64,000 nucleotides of DNA from Neisseria canis (lineage in GTDB: Bacteria; Pseudomonadota; Gammaproteobacteria; Burkholderiales; Neisseriaceae): assembly GCF_900636765.1 (NCBI RefSeq), contig NZ_LR134313.1, forward strand, positions 930,001 through 994,000. Direction: 5' to 3'. A program made the translations under genes and the position numbers. This document shows, one piece after another, positions 17,419 through 26,745 of the stretch. The stretch's first letter is position 1. Every line of letters begins with the position of its first letter. The notes below the pieces were generated by a model. The model was given only the letters and a program-made list of their open reading frames with translations, was not told where the DNA came from and searched no databases.

Positions 17419-18131
17419 GGGGCTGTCCTAGATAACTAGGGTTATTCAAAAGCATTTAAAATAACCCTTATGAAGCCGTTTAAGTCAGTATAAACAACAC
17501 AAGCTAATCGAGCTGTTCGTTGCCGGCGTAACAGCTAGAACAGCAGCGGAATTAACAGGTGTTCATAGAAATACTGCCGCTTACTACTTTCATCGTCTAC
17601 GTTTGCTGATTTATCAAAACAGCCCGCATTTGGAAATGCTCGACGGTGAAATCGAAGCCGACGAAAGCTATTTTGGTGGCCGTAGAAAAGGCAAACGTGG
17701 TCGCGGTGCAGCCGGAAAAGTGCCGGTGTTCGGGCTGTTAAAGCGAAACGGTAGGGTTTATACCGTCGCCGTTCCGAATACCGAAACGATCACCTTACTG
17801 CCTATTATCCGAGAGCAGGTTAAGCCTGACAGTATTGTTTATACGGACTGTTACAAAGCTATGATGTATTGGATGTCAGCGAATTTAACCATTTTCGTAT
17901 CAATCACAGCGCACATTTTGCGGACAAGCAAAACCACATAAACGGCATTGAGAATTTTTGGAGTCAGGCAAAACGTCATTTACGTAAGTTCAATGGCATT
18001 CCCAAAGCTCATTTTGAGCTGTATTTGAAGGAGTGCGAATGGCGTTTTAACCACAGTGAAATAAAGTCTCAATTATCCATTTTAAAACAATTAGTAAGAG
18101 AGAATTTGACCTAGTTATCTAGGACAGCCCC
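17419..18131 (+). mobile_element. IS1016-type insertion sequence (IS1595 family), copy 1
   Basis: The 713-bp element is bounded by perfect 21-bp inverted ends, GGGGCTGTCCTAGATAACTAG at 17419-17439 and its complement at 18111-18131. An 8-bp target duplication TTAATTTA flanks it on both sides (17411-17418, 18132-18139). Ends, size and duplication length fit the IS1016 group. It separates hcp from clpV. Confidence 0.93.
17487..18114 (+). pseudogene. Frameshifted IS1016-type transposase
   Basis: The reading continues through SQYKQHKLIELFVAG, GVHRNTAAYYFHRLRL and EIEADESYFGGRRKGKRGRG with the ISXO2-like DDE core, then shifts at about 17860. There VYTDCYKA should continue into YDVLDVSEFNHFRINHSA but one base is missing. 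The rest (NHINGIENFWSQAKRHLRKF) is in the next frame. The usual start is also damaged: the ATG at 17470 runs into TAA after seven codons. The copy should be unable to move by itself. Confidence 0.85.
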
Positions 18132-18197
18132 TTAATTTAAACTTCTTAAGTTTTGCAATTATTATCAATTATCGTTTTTAAAGATTAGAGAGTTATC

Positions 18198-21026
18198 ATG
18201 TCCATCCAAGACCAAGCTTTGTTGTTACGCCGTTTGAATAGGCATTGTCAAGAGGCAATGGAAGCTGCCGCTAGTTTGTGCCAAACTCGTGGCCATGCAG
18301 AAATTACTGTCGATCATTTGTTTATCAAATTGTTGGAGCTTGGTGACGGAGATGTTTGCGCTCTGTTGCGTCGGTATGAAATCGACTCTGAAGGTATTTG
18401 GAATCCTTTATTGGCAACGATGGATAAATTACCTCGTAATATACGAGGAAATCCCTCATTGTCTATGTCATTGAGTAGCCTGTTTTCGGATGCATGGTTG
18501 TTTGCATCAGATAGTGGCTATACTGAGATTCGGTCTGCTCATTTATATATGGCACTGTTACACGGATCTTATCGTTTGATGACTCAAGATGCTTGGCCTC
18601 TATTGAGCTTGACAGAAACGCAGGTTAGTCGTTTATTAGGCTGGCTGGATGAGGTTTCTGTCGAAGGAAATAAAAATACTTTTGCTTTGGAAGTAGAATC
18701 TTTTTCAGACAGGCATTCTGATATGAGCCAAGAGGAAAGGTCGAATGCTATTGTTTCTGCTAACCAAAATGAAGCATTGTCTCGTTTTACAATTAATTTA
18801 ACAGAAAAGGCATGTAAGGGTAAAATTGATCCGGTGTTTGGAAGGGAAACAGAAATTCGACAAATGATGGATATTTTATCCCGCCGCCGCAAAAATAATC
18901 CAATTCTAGTTGGTGAACCAGGCGTGGGTAAGACTGCATTGGTTGAAGGACTGGCTTTAAAAATTGCAAGTAATGAAGTTCCCAAAATCTTGGAAAATAC
19001 ACAGGTTTTGGTGCTTGATTTAGGCTTATTACAAGCAGGAGCAGGTGTTAAAGGGGAGTTTGAGCAGCGTTTACGTAATGTTATTGAAGCTGTGCAGAGT
19101 TCGGACGAGCCGATTTTATTATTTATAGATGAAGCACATACTTTGATTGGCGCTGGTAATAGTGCGGGCGGTGCAGATGCAGCAAACTTATTGAAGCCCG
19201 CATTGGCAAGAGGTGAGCTACGAACCATCGCAGCAACAACTTGGAGTGAATACAAACAATATTTTGAGAAAGATGCGGCACTGGAGCGTCGTTTTCAAAT
19301 GGTTAAGGTAGATGAGCCAGATGATGAAGCGGCATGTACCATGTTGCGCGGCCTCAAGCAGCGTTATGCAGCTTACCACCAAGTTCATATTCAAGATACA
19401 GCAATTGTTGCTGCTGTGCGTTTATCTCGTAAGTATATTACTGGTCGCCAGCTACCCGATAAGGCTGTGGATCTATTAGATACTGCTGCTGCACGTGTTC
19501 GCATGAGCTTAGATACCGTACCACACATATTTGGTTTGATGGAAGCGCAGTTATCATCATTGCAACGTGAGTTGGAGGCATTGCAGGCAGATAATCAATT
19601 AGGTCGCTTGAATATAAATAAACATGAACAAATTAGAGCAGTTGAGACTGAAATTTTGGAATTGAATGCCAAAAAAAATTCATTGCAACAACGCTACCAA
19701 GTAGAAAAAGCTTTGGCTGATACCATTCAAAAATTGATGAAACAGGTTAAAAACCCAGAGTTGTCAGTTGTAGAGCGTGAGCAAGTACAACGAGATTTAG
19801 CTGATAAGCAGGCTTTACTGGATGATAGTGCTACAGAGCAGCCACTTGTTTTTACCAGTGTGGATGAAGTTATTGTTGCTGATATTATTGCTGACTGGAC
19901 TGGAGTTCCTGCTGGTATTGTACTGAAAGATGAATTGGACAATTTGTTAAAATTAGAAAGCCTGTTGCAAAACCATGTGGTGGGGCAGGATGAAGCGATA
20001 CATGCTATTGCACAAAGTTTACGGGCAGCAAAAGCTGGTTTGAAAACCAATGATGCTCCGCTGGGTGTATTTCTGTTGACAGGGCCTTCGGGTGTTGGCA
20101 AAACAGAAACTGCTTTGGCTTTGGCTGATACTTTATTCGGCGGAGAAAAGTCTCTTATAACCATTAACCTTTCTGAATACAGAGAGGCGCATACGATATC
20201 TCAATTAAAAGGTTCGCCTCCCGGTTATGTGGGTTATGGCGAAGGAGGTGTGTTGACTGAAGCTGTGCGTCAGAAGCCTTACAGCGTAGTGTTGTTGGAT
20301 GAAGTAGAAAAGGCTCATAAAGATATTCTTAACCTCTTCTATCAAGTATTTGATAAAGGTATGATGCGGGATGGTGAGGGGCGTGAAATCGATTTTAGAA
20401 ACACGGTTATTTTGATGACATCTAATTTAGGAGCGGATAAATTAACACAGTTGTTGCAGCCAGCTTCTGAAGCTGAGGAGTCTCAACGTGACGAGTGTAA
20501 CGAGGTGGATCAGGAGGGGGCGGTAAGTGTTCCTGAGCAGCAAAATGGTATTGCCGATTATCAAATCGAAGCTCTTGCCCAGCCTATTGAAAAAAAGGTT
20601 AAATCTAATCAGATAAAAGAAGAGAAGATAGAATATAGCCTGTCTGAATTAGAAGACATCGTTCGTCCAATTCTATTGAACCATTTCCAAGCTGCGCTAT
20701 TAGCACGTATGCAAGTTGTGCCCTATCGTCCACTGGATAAAATGGCATTGGCTCGAATTGTCGGTTTTAAATTAGATAAAGTGGCAAAACGACTCTATGA
20801 CCAACAGCAAACACGATTGAGTTATAGTGACGAATTAGTGGAGTTGTTGGCTGATTCTTGTAGAGTGGGTGAAAGCGGTGCGCGCAATATTGATCATCTG
20901 CTGAATCGTCAGATTATGCCAGCTATTGCACAGAACTTTCTACATTGGCAGAAGAGTGTTGGACGTGTGCCTTCTCAAGCACAGCTAACAATAGGAGAGG
21001 ATGGTGTTGATGTGTTATTCAGTTGA
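18198..21026 (+). CDS. clpV: ClpV (TssH), AAA+ ATPase that recycles the T6SS sheath
   Basis: This 942-residue protein has the Clp N-domain first (AMEAAASLCQTRGHAEITVDH). AAA domain 1 has Walker A GEPGVGKT at about residue 239 and Walker B LLFIDEAHTLIGAG. A coiled middle domain (about 450-560) follows, then AAA domain 2 with Walker A GPSGVGKT at about 629 and Walker B VVLLDEVEKAH. It is longer than a usual ClpV because of an acidic, Gln/Glu-rich segment at about 755-812 (EAEESQRDECNEVDQEG and on) between the second ATPase core and the C-terminal domain. ClpV disassembles contracted TssBC. A wad-type DUS lies inside the gene at 18704-18717. The first gene after IS copy 1, it must rely on a promoter in or after that element. 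Confidence 0.95.
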   Translation: MSIQDQALLLRRLNRHCQEAMEAAASLCQTRGHAEITVDHLFIKLLELGDGDVCALLRRYEIDSEGIWNPLLATMDKLPRNIRGNPSLSMSLSSLFSDAWLFASDSGYTEIRSAHLYMALLHGSYRLMTQDAWPLLSLTETQVSRLLGWLDEVSVEGNKNTFALEVESFSDRHSDMSQEERSNAIVSANQNEALSRFTINLTEKACKGKIDPVFGRETEIRQMMDILSRRRKNNPILVGEPGVGKTALVEGLALKIASNEVPKILENTQVLVLDLGLLQAGAGVKGEFEQRLRNVIEAVQSSDEPILLFIDEAHTLIGAGNSAGGADAANLLKPALARGELRTIAATTWSEYKQYFEKDAALERRFQMVKVDEPDDEAACTMLRGLKQRYAAYHQVHIQDTAIVAAVRLSRKYITGRQLPDKAVDLLDTAAARVRMSLDTVPHIFGLMEAQLSSLQRELEALQADNQLGRLNINKHEQIRAVETEILELNAKKNSLQQRYQVEKALADTIQKLMKQVKNPELSVVEREQVQRDLADKQALLDDSATEQPLVFTSVDEVIVADIIADWTGVPAGIVLKDELDNLLKLESLLQNHVVGQDEAIHAIAQSLRAAKAGLKTNDAPLGVFLLTGPSGVGKTETALALADTLFGGEKSLITINLSEYREAHTISQLKGSPPGYVGYGEGGVLTEAVRQKPYSVVLLDEVEKAHKDILNLFYQVFDKGMMRDGEGREIDFRNTVILMTSNLGADKLTQLLQPASEAEESQRDECNEVDQEGAVSVPEQQNGIADYQIEALAQPIEKKVKSNQIKEEKIEYSLSELEDIVRPILLNHFQAALLARMQVVPYRPLDKMALARIVGFKLDKVAKRLYDQQQTRLSYSDELVELLADSCRVGESGARNIDHLLNRQIMPAIAQNFLHWQKSVGRVPSQAQLTIGEDGVDVLFS

Positions 21027-21350
21027 TTATAATTACTCTTTAGTTATATTGATCCGAGAACAGAGTCGTTGCAAGGTTTCTAGTTTGAAACATTTTTTAA
21101 AAGTGTGGTCAATGTTGGGATAGGTTAGCAATGCGGTTAAGTGGAACCTTGCTCTGAAATAGGTACTGAAGCACTTCAATTAAAGAATCTATAAACTCTA
21201 AAAACTCTAATTTTTTGTTTTTGGGCTTGGTATGAATATTATTGTTGTCTCAGAATAAGATATTCGTATCAAGTCCATATTTGAATATATTGGAAAAATG
21301 CAAGGTAAATTACACTTGAGGAAGTGGGTATCTTCTATACTTTAATTTTA
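21027..21350. other. Intergenic stretch without recognisable gene
   Basis: These 324 bp between clpV and the second IS1016-type element are AT-rich and hold no ORF with a family match. No DUS or clear terminator is visible. It could be decayed sequence from a lost T6SS gene, but I see no direct evidence for that. Confidence 0.5.
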
Positions 21351-22062
21351 GGGGCTGTACTAGATAAGCAGTCATGCTAGACTGCAAAAATGAAGATAAC
21401 TCGTTGTAAATTAAAAAAGAGTATTCAAAAGAAGTTGCTTCAATTTTTGTACTTGAAGTAACCGCCCGTTCTGCTGCCGATTTGTTAGGCATCCATTCCA
21501 ATTCAGCGGCTCTGTTCTACCGCAAAATCCGCGAAGTCATCAGCCATCATCTTGCTTTGGAGGCCGATGCGGTTTTTGATGGCGCTGTCGAATTGGATGA
21601 AAGTTATTTTGGCGGATACCGTAAAGGCAAACGCTGTCGCGGCGCCGCAGGGAAAGTGGCGGTTTTTGGCATCCTCAAACGCGGCGGGAAGGTTTATACC
21701 GTGGTGGTGGAAAACGCCAAACGGGAAGGCTTGTTGCCTGCTATTACAAAGAAAATCATGTCGGATAGCATTGTCTATACAGACGGTCTGAGCAGTTATG
21801 ATGTGCTGGATGTGAGTGGTTTTACCCATCATCGTATCAACCGCAGCAAATTATTTGTTGATCGTCAGAACCACATTAACGGCATCGAAAATTTTTGGAA
21901 TCAGGCAAAACGGGGACTTCGTAAATACAACGGTATCGACCGCAAATCTTTCCCGCTGTTCTTGAAAGAATGCGAATTTCGTTTTAATTTTGGCACACTG
22001 TCTGAGCAGCTTAAAATGCTGCGAAAATGGTGTGATGTTTAGGGCTTATCTAGTACAGCCCC
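21351..22062 (+). mobile_element. IS1016-type insertion sequence (IS1595 family), copy 2
   Basis: The 712-bp element has ends GGGGCTGTACTAGATAAGC and GCTTATCTAGTACAGCCCC, perfect inverted repeats. The flanks TTAATTTTA (21342-21350 and 22063-22071) form an 8-9 bp target duplication. End sequence and transposase differ clearly from copy 1, so it is a different IS of the same family rather than a duplicate. Confidence 0.92.
21390..22042 (+). pseudogene. Frameshifted IS1595-family transposase
   Basis: ATG at 21390 begins MKITRCKLKKSIQKKLLQF. The frame then stops within 25 codons because the T run at 21444-21448 is one base short. A sixth T would continue as FVLEVTARSAADLLGIH into the long remaining frame (from a TTG at 21482) with VELDESYFGGYRKGKRCRG, VVVENAKREG and NHINGIENFWNQAKRGLRKY. 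The DDE core is otherwise intact. Either the copy is dead or a slippery T run allows rare full-length product. Confidence 0.8.
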
Positions 22063-22160
22063 TTAATTTTACCTGTTTACTTGTATAAAAATAAAAATTA
22101 AAGAGAGCATTGCCAGAGTGATTTATTTGTTTTGGGTTTCTGTCTATTTAGAAAGTTTGT

Positions 22161-22601
22161 ATGGTTGCTTATCGTTATTTTTTTGCCTTTGCTGGCTTCT
22201 TGCTCCTTGCTAATAGTTCTGTTTGTGCAGTGACAACCTCCGCAGAAAACTATTTAGGTATGTTGATCGAAAAAGATGAATACGTTCGTTTGCAAGATTG
22301 TGATGAACAGATGGAATATACCTTGGCACCTTCAGGTAAGTATGGTTATGATGCAATTGCGGAGTTAATCAGTCTGAGAAAAAATACTACGGCAAATATT
22401 CCTATCAGTGTGCGTTTGAATGGCAGTATTGAAGAAAATATTAATAATAATAAAAACCGATATTTTTTAGTGAATGATATCGCATCAGTTCAGACTGGTA
22501 AGAGTTGTTATATTGCTCCAACCAAGCCTCTTGAAGTTTTTCAGACGGATGATGTTATCAAAAAAGGCCTGTCTGAAAAAGAAATTGACAGCCAACTGTA
22601 A
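22161..22601 (+). CDS. Small exported protein of unknown function in the T6SS cluster, 3' end set by an IS
   Basis: The encoded 146 residues begin with a signal peptide (YFFAFAGFLLLANSSVCA, probable cleavage after VCA). The mature part is polar, with two Cys residues (LQDCDEQME and GKSCYIAPT) that could form a disulfide. I recognise no domain. It lies between clpV and tssF, so a periplasmic T6SS accessory role is likely by position only. The final codon and stop (CTGTAA) run into the left end of the IS481-type element at 22597, so the original C-terminus was probably longer. A DUS core (GCCTGTCTGAA) lies in the coding region near 22568. Confidence 0.6.
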   Translation: MVAYRYFFAFAGFLLLANSSVCAVTTSAENYLGMLIEKDEYVRLQDCDEQMEYTLAPSGKYGYDAIAELISLRKNTTANIPISVRLNGSIEENINNNKNRYFLVNDIASVQTGKSCYIAPTKPLEVFQTDDVIKKGLSEKEIDSQL

Positions 22602-23472
22602 GAAACTCTAGCGTTGTTTACAGTATTTGAAAGACAATACTGCCATGAACATCCATAAAAACACCCGCCTTACCCCGCACCAACGCCAAGCCGTTTGGCG
22701 CGCCTATACGCAGGATAAAATCACCGTTACCTCACTGGCCCGGCAATACCAAGTCAGCAGGGTTACCATTTACCGCATCCTAAAGGCCGCACGGCTGCAG
22801 CTGCTCGCACCACAAAACAGCACCAACAACCGTTTCAAACAGGCCAAATACGGAATGAAGCGTTTGGCAAAAGTGGAAAAACACATCGAAGAAAAGCTCA
22901 AGAAACAGGCCAAACGCTACAACAAATCCTATCCCGGCGAAATGGTGCATTTCGACACCAAACGACTGCCTTTGTTGCAAAACCAAAAAGCAACCGCCTC
23001 AAGAGATTACCTGTTTGTCGCCATTGACGACTATTCCCGCGAACTGTATGCGGCCATTTTGCCCGACCGTACAGCGGCTAGTGCGGCCAAGTTCCTTTTG
23101 CGTGATGTGATTGACTGTTGTCCTTATACCATCGAATGCGCCTATTCGGACAACGGCATGGAATACCGTGGCAATGCGTCGCATCCGTTTGCGGTTGCCT
23201 GTGTGCAGAACAACATCAACCAGAAGTTTACCCGTATTGCCCGACCGCAGACCAACGGTAAGGCAGAACGGGTAATCCGCACCCTGATGGAAATGTGGCA
23301 TGACAAAGTTCCGTTTATGGATTCGGAACACAGGCAGAAGGAATTGTGCCGTTTTGTGAATTTTTATAATACGGTTAAGCCGCATAAGGGCTTGAAGGGC
23401 GATACGCCTTTTGAGGTTTTACAGGCTTATTTTTCTCAATCTGTTGTGTAAACAACGCGAGGATTTCTTACA
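22597..23472 (+). mobile_element. IS481-family insertion sequence, complete copy
   Basis: The 876-bp element has related inverted ends: TGTAAGAAACTCTAGCGTTG at the left, and at the right the complement reads TGTAAGAAATCCTCGCGTTG. Only a 3-base match (ACT) could be a target duplication, so the outer flanks may not be the original insertion site. The encoded transposase is intact. It abuts a 5'-truncated tssF. Confidence 0.88.
22627..23451 (+). CDS. IS481-family transposase
   Basis: This intact 274-residue protein has an N-terminal helix-turn-helix region (VTSLARQYQVSRVTIYRILK). An integrase-core (rve) domain follows with acidic residues in EMVHFDTKRLPLL, ECAYSDNGMEYRG and TNGKAERVIRTLMEMW. 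The ending HKGLKGDTPFEVLQAYF is typical of the family. The probable start is the ATG at 22645 (MNIHKNTRLTPHQR). A decayed relative occupies 27274-28135. Confidence 0.92.
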   Translation: MKDNTAMNIHKNTRLTPHQRQAVWRAYTQDKITVTSLARQYQVSRVTIYRILKAARLQLLAPQNSTNNRFKQAKYGMKRLAKVEKHIEEKLKKQAKRYNKSYPGEMVHFDTKRLPLLQNQKATASRDYLFVAIDDYSRELYAAILPDRTAASAAKFLLRDVIDCCPYTIECAYSDNGMEYRGNASHPFAVACVQNNINQKFTRIARPQTNGKAERVIRTLMEMWHDKVPFMDSEHRQKELCRFVNFYNTVKPHKGLKGDTPFEVLQAYFSQSVV

Positions 23473-25028
23473 CTGAAAGTTTGGTCAATATGTTATGGCC
23501 GCATTATTTGCGGATGATACCTTCATTGACAATATTGGAAATCCAGCCAGATAGAAATAAGCTTCAAAGTAATCAAATTGTAGAAAAAGGACTGGTAGTG
23601 CAATCTGAGCCTGTCAGTTTGAATGATAGGTTGACACGTTGTATTTATCGAACTACAGGTGATACAGAAATTCTTCCTATTCAATTGTTGGGTACTTTTT
23701 TAGATTATGATGCACATGGGCGTAGTGTTATTCGAATTTCATTTTCTCTTGATAGGCAAGCACAACGTAACAATCTGGATTTGTCTTCATTACGCTTGTA
23801 TATTTCTGCAGAAGAGCCGGTTGCTTTTGCTTTGCGCTACGCATTATTACACCAAGTACATTCCATTAAATTCAGTTTGAATCAATATACAAATGTGGAG
23901 AAGAATATTCATTTGAAGCAAGTAGGTTTTTCAGATGATAATCGTTTATGGGGAGGGGATAGTAATAGTTTTTATGGATATCAATTGCTCTTGGAATATT
24001 TTTGTTTTAAGCAAAAATTCTTCTTTATTGATTTAAAAGGAATAGATATAAATTGGCTATCCGAAAATTCAGAAGTATTTAGTGTAGAGATTGTCTTAAC
24101 CAAGAATTATCCAGCAGAGTTGAAATTTGATGCTGATGTATTGAAGCTGAATTGTACCCCAGCGATTAATTTGTTCGATATGGAGGCAGAACCGGTAAGA
24201 GTTGATCATAAAGCTTATGAATACCCAGTTAAGCCACTTTTACATGAAGGTATGCAGGTGGAAGTTTATTCCATTGAGGAAGTGGTCGCAGTCAATAATG
24301 CTACTGGGCAACGTCATGCTTATGTGCCGTTTTCCTCATTCCGTCATCGGGGTGGTTTAATGAAATATGATGCACCTGAGCGTTACTTTCATACTAAAGT
24401 TAAGCGGGGAGTCAGCGGAGGGCATGAAACCTATCTGATGTTAGGAGGACAGCTTTGGGAAAAAAATATTCAATTGCCGTCTGAAACTCTATCATTAAAA
24501 GTGGTAGGTACTAACGGTATGCTACCACGTAAGACTTTGCGTGAAACCCAGATACAGGACCGTAACACAGGGGAACCAAATGTGATTTTGGTGCGCAACA
24601 TTATTACACCTAGCTTGTCGTGTTATCCACCTATGGAAGACCGTTTTCAATGGCGTATCCTTTCCCATTTGGCACCCAATTATCTTTCATTGATTAACTC
24701 AGACAGTCTGAAAGGTACTTTGGCAATTTATGACTGGACAGAAGATGAGCTGAATAAACGTAAGCTGAATGGCATAATGGAAGTGAAACATGAACAGGTA
24801 CAACGCATTGAGAAAGGAGCTATACATCGAGGCATCCATATCACGGTAACATTGGATTCCAACGCTTATGCGGGGGAGGCAGAAATTTATTTGTTTGGTG
24901 AATTACTGAGCGAGTTTTTCAGTATGTATGCTGATTTGAATTTGTTTACTCGGCTGAGTATTGTTTCTTTACCGTCAGGAAAAAAATATACATGGAAAGA
25001 CAGCAAAACCACTACCGTACGGTTTTAG
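23473..25028 (+). pseudogene. tssF: TssF, T6SS baseplate protein, 5'-truncated by the IS481 element
   Basis: The open frame begins right at the IS end as ESLVNMLWPHYLRMIPSLTI. In complete TssF proteins the equivalent motif lies roughly 80 residues from the N-terminus, so the opening helices (usually YY..EL..LR) are absent. The remaining ~515 residues are well preserved (VYSIEEVVAVNNATGQRHAY, PFSSFRHR, GVSGGHETYL, FQWRILSHLAPNYLSL, FGELLSEFFSMYADLNLFTR). Translation could restart at ATG 23491 or TTG 23481. The missing region is not found upstream of the IS, so the insertion was accompanied by a deletion. TssF is a core wedge component with TssG, so function is doubtful. One GCCGTCTGAA core lies near 24478. 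Confidence 0.82.
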
Positions 25029-26113
25029 AAACAGCAAATCAAAGTGTCGAAGATGAGAGTCTAGTAACGGATATACCGCTATGGGAAATCCCTAAGCCTA
25101 AGGTTCAACAGCAAATCGAAGAAGGTGGTATTTTTGACAGTGTGTTAGGGCAGCAAGTTGGAGATACTGCTGCTCAAATAAACTTTTTCCAATTTTGTCG
25201 TATTTTAGAAAGTTTATTGGATCAAGATACGGCTGGTGGGTTACAAGGGGTAGTGCGTTTCCGAAGAGTCAAATCGTTGTCTTTTCCTGCAGGCGAAATT
25301 GCAGAAGTCGAGCATGTTCCTGAATACAGATTACCTTCGGTACGTACAACTTTTTTGGGACTTTATGGTGTTGACGCAGTATTACCCGATTACTTTTTCA
25401 ACGATATTGCAACTAATACTGAGGGTAGTGAAAGTCTTGCAGCATTTTTAGATATTTTCAACCATCGGATTTCTATTCTGTTTTATCAAGCTTGGTTGAA
25501 ATACCGTTACCCGTTCCAGTTTACTTTTGGTGGTTCAGATGACTTGTCTTTGTCTTTATTGCACCTAATTGGACAGACCACAAAGGGGGATGCACTAGGG
25601 CACAATATTCTATCCAACCCGATTTTAGATAGTAAAATTTTGGGGTTGTTAAGTGTTTTTCATCAACGTACGCGTACTAGTGATGGAGTGAAGAGCATAG
25701 TGAAATATATCAGTCCTAATGCAGCGGTAAATGTAACAGAATTCTGTCAACAATGGATAAATTTGGATGGAGACCGGCAGCTGGGTAATGCGCCGTTACG
25801 ATTGGATGGGGGAAGTGCTGTTTTGGGGCGACGGATTAAAGATTATAATCATCTGATTGATGTTGATATTACCCCAACCAGGTTTGAAGCGGTACAAGAG
25901 CTTTTACCCAAGGAACCTTTGCATCAGAGGTTGATGGAGTTGTTAAAAATTTATTTGGGACATCGCTTAGATGCTTCAATCTATTTAAATATTAAAAAAG
26001 AATGGATTCCTCAAGCAAAATTGTCATCAGTTCACATACTTGGCATTAATACAGGATTAGGGAGAGGTAAGGCGGATAAGCGTATTAAAGTTGGAAATTG
26101 CCGATTAGGTTGA
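24992..26113 (+). CDS. tssG: TssG, T6SS baseplate protein
   Basis: This 373-residue protein is the partner of TssF in the baseplate wedge. Family features include INFFQFCRILESLL near the N-terminus, VPEYRLPSVRTTFLGLYGVD and a LYQAWLKYRYPFQF-type central segment. The C-terminal region (YLNIKKEWIPQAKL to GINTGLGRG) is also typical. The ATG overlaps the end of tssF by 37 bp, indicating coupled translation. Confidence 0.9.
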   Translation: MERQQNHYRTVLETANQSVEDESLVTDIPLWEIPKPKVQQQIEEGGIFDSVLGQQVGDTAAQINFFQFCRILESLLDQDTAGGLQGVVRFRRVKSLSFPAGEIAEVEHVPEYRLPSVRTTFLGLYGVDAVLPDYFFNDIATNTEGSESLAAFLDIFNHRISILFYQAWLKYRYPFQFTFGGSDDLSLSLLHLIGQTTKGDALGHNILSNPILDSKILGLLSVFHQRTRTSDGVKSIVKYISPNAAVNVTEFCQQWINLDGDRQLGNAPLRLDGGSAVLGRRIKDYNHLIDVDITPTRFEAVQELLPKEPLHQRLMELLKIYLGHRLDASIYLNIKKEWIPQAKLSSVHILGINTGLGRGKADKRIKVGNCRLG

Positions 26114-26198
26114 TAGATAAATGCTTAATTCCAGATAGACATAGTCTTCAAAGATGACTAAAGAAGAAGCATAAACTCAGAAAAACGGATTACGAAAA

Positions 26199-26735
26199 AT
26201 GAAAATTAGCGTAAAACTCATTATCAAAATATTATTGATATTTAGCCTACCGTTGCTGGCGTTGGCAGGTTGCGGGACTTGGCAGTCAGTAAAAGACGGT
26301 ACCGTTAATGTTACGCGTAATGTTTTTTACAGCAAGCTGAAAACATTGAAAATTGATCTTATCGCACGTCATGCCCTTAACCAAAATGAACGCGGACAAT
26401 CTCTATCTACCGTGGTGCGTATTTATCAACTCCAAGATAAACAAAAGTTTGAGAGTGCGCTCTATCGTGATTTACTGAATCAGGATAAGACAACGTTGGG
26501 TGATGATTTATTGGAAGACAAAGAAGTGATTATACGCCCGGGTGAAGCAATTGCAGTTGATAGTGAAATTCACAAGGATATGGATTACGTAGGAGTAGTG
26601 GTTTTTTTCAATCGAACTGATGATGAACAAGATTGGAAAATGTTGATTCCAAAAAAAGAATTATCCAATAAGAAATCGCTTCCGATTGAATTGGTGGATC
26701 GGAAATTATTAAAAATAAATAAGAAAGAAAAATAG
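26199..26735 (+). CDS. tssJ: TssJ, T6SS outer-membrane lipoprotein
   Basis: This 178-residue lipoprotein has signal sequence KLIIKILLIFSLPLLALAGC with the lipobox Cys at residue 25. The mature part has a SciN/TssJ-like beta-sandwich with LKIDLIARHALNQNERGQSL, STVVRIYQLQDKQKFESA and VIIRPGEAIAVDSE. TssJ anchors the membrane complex by contacting the TssM periplasmic domain. In this locus only a short TssM-like protein is present, so its partner is uncertain. Spacing to tssE is 10 bp. Confidence 0.9.
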   Translation: MKISVKLIIKILLIFSLPLLALAGCGTWQSVKDGTVNVTRNVFYSKLKTLKIDLIARHALNQNERGQSLSTVVRIYQLQDKQKFESALYRDLLNQDKTTLGDDLLEDKEVIIRPGEAIAVDSEIHKDMDYVGVVVFFNRTDDEQDWKMLIPKKELSNKKSLPIELVDRKLLKINKKEK

Positions 26736-26745
26736 GTAAGATTAA

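Noticed and set aside
17603..17941. Separate 112-residue gene inside IS copy 1
   Set aside because: It is the first half of a frameshifted IS1016-type transposase, not an independent protein.
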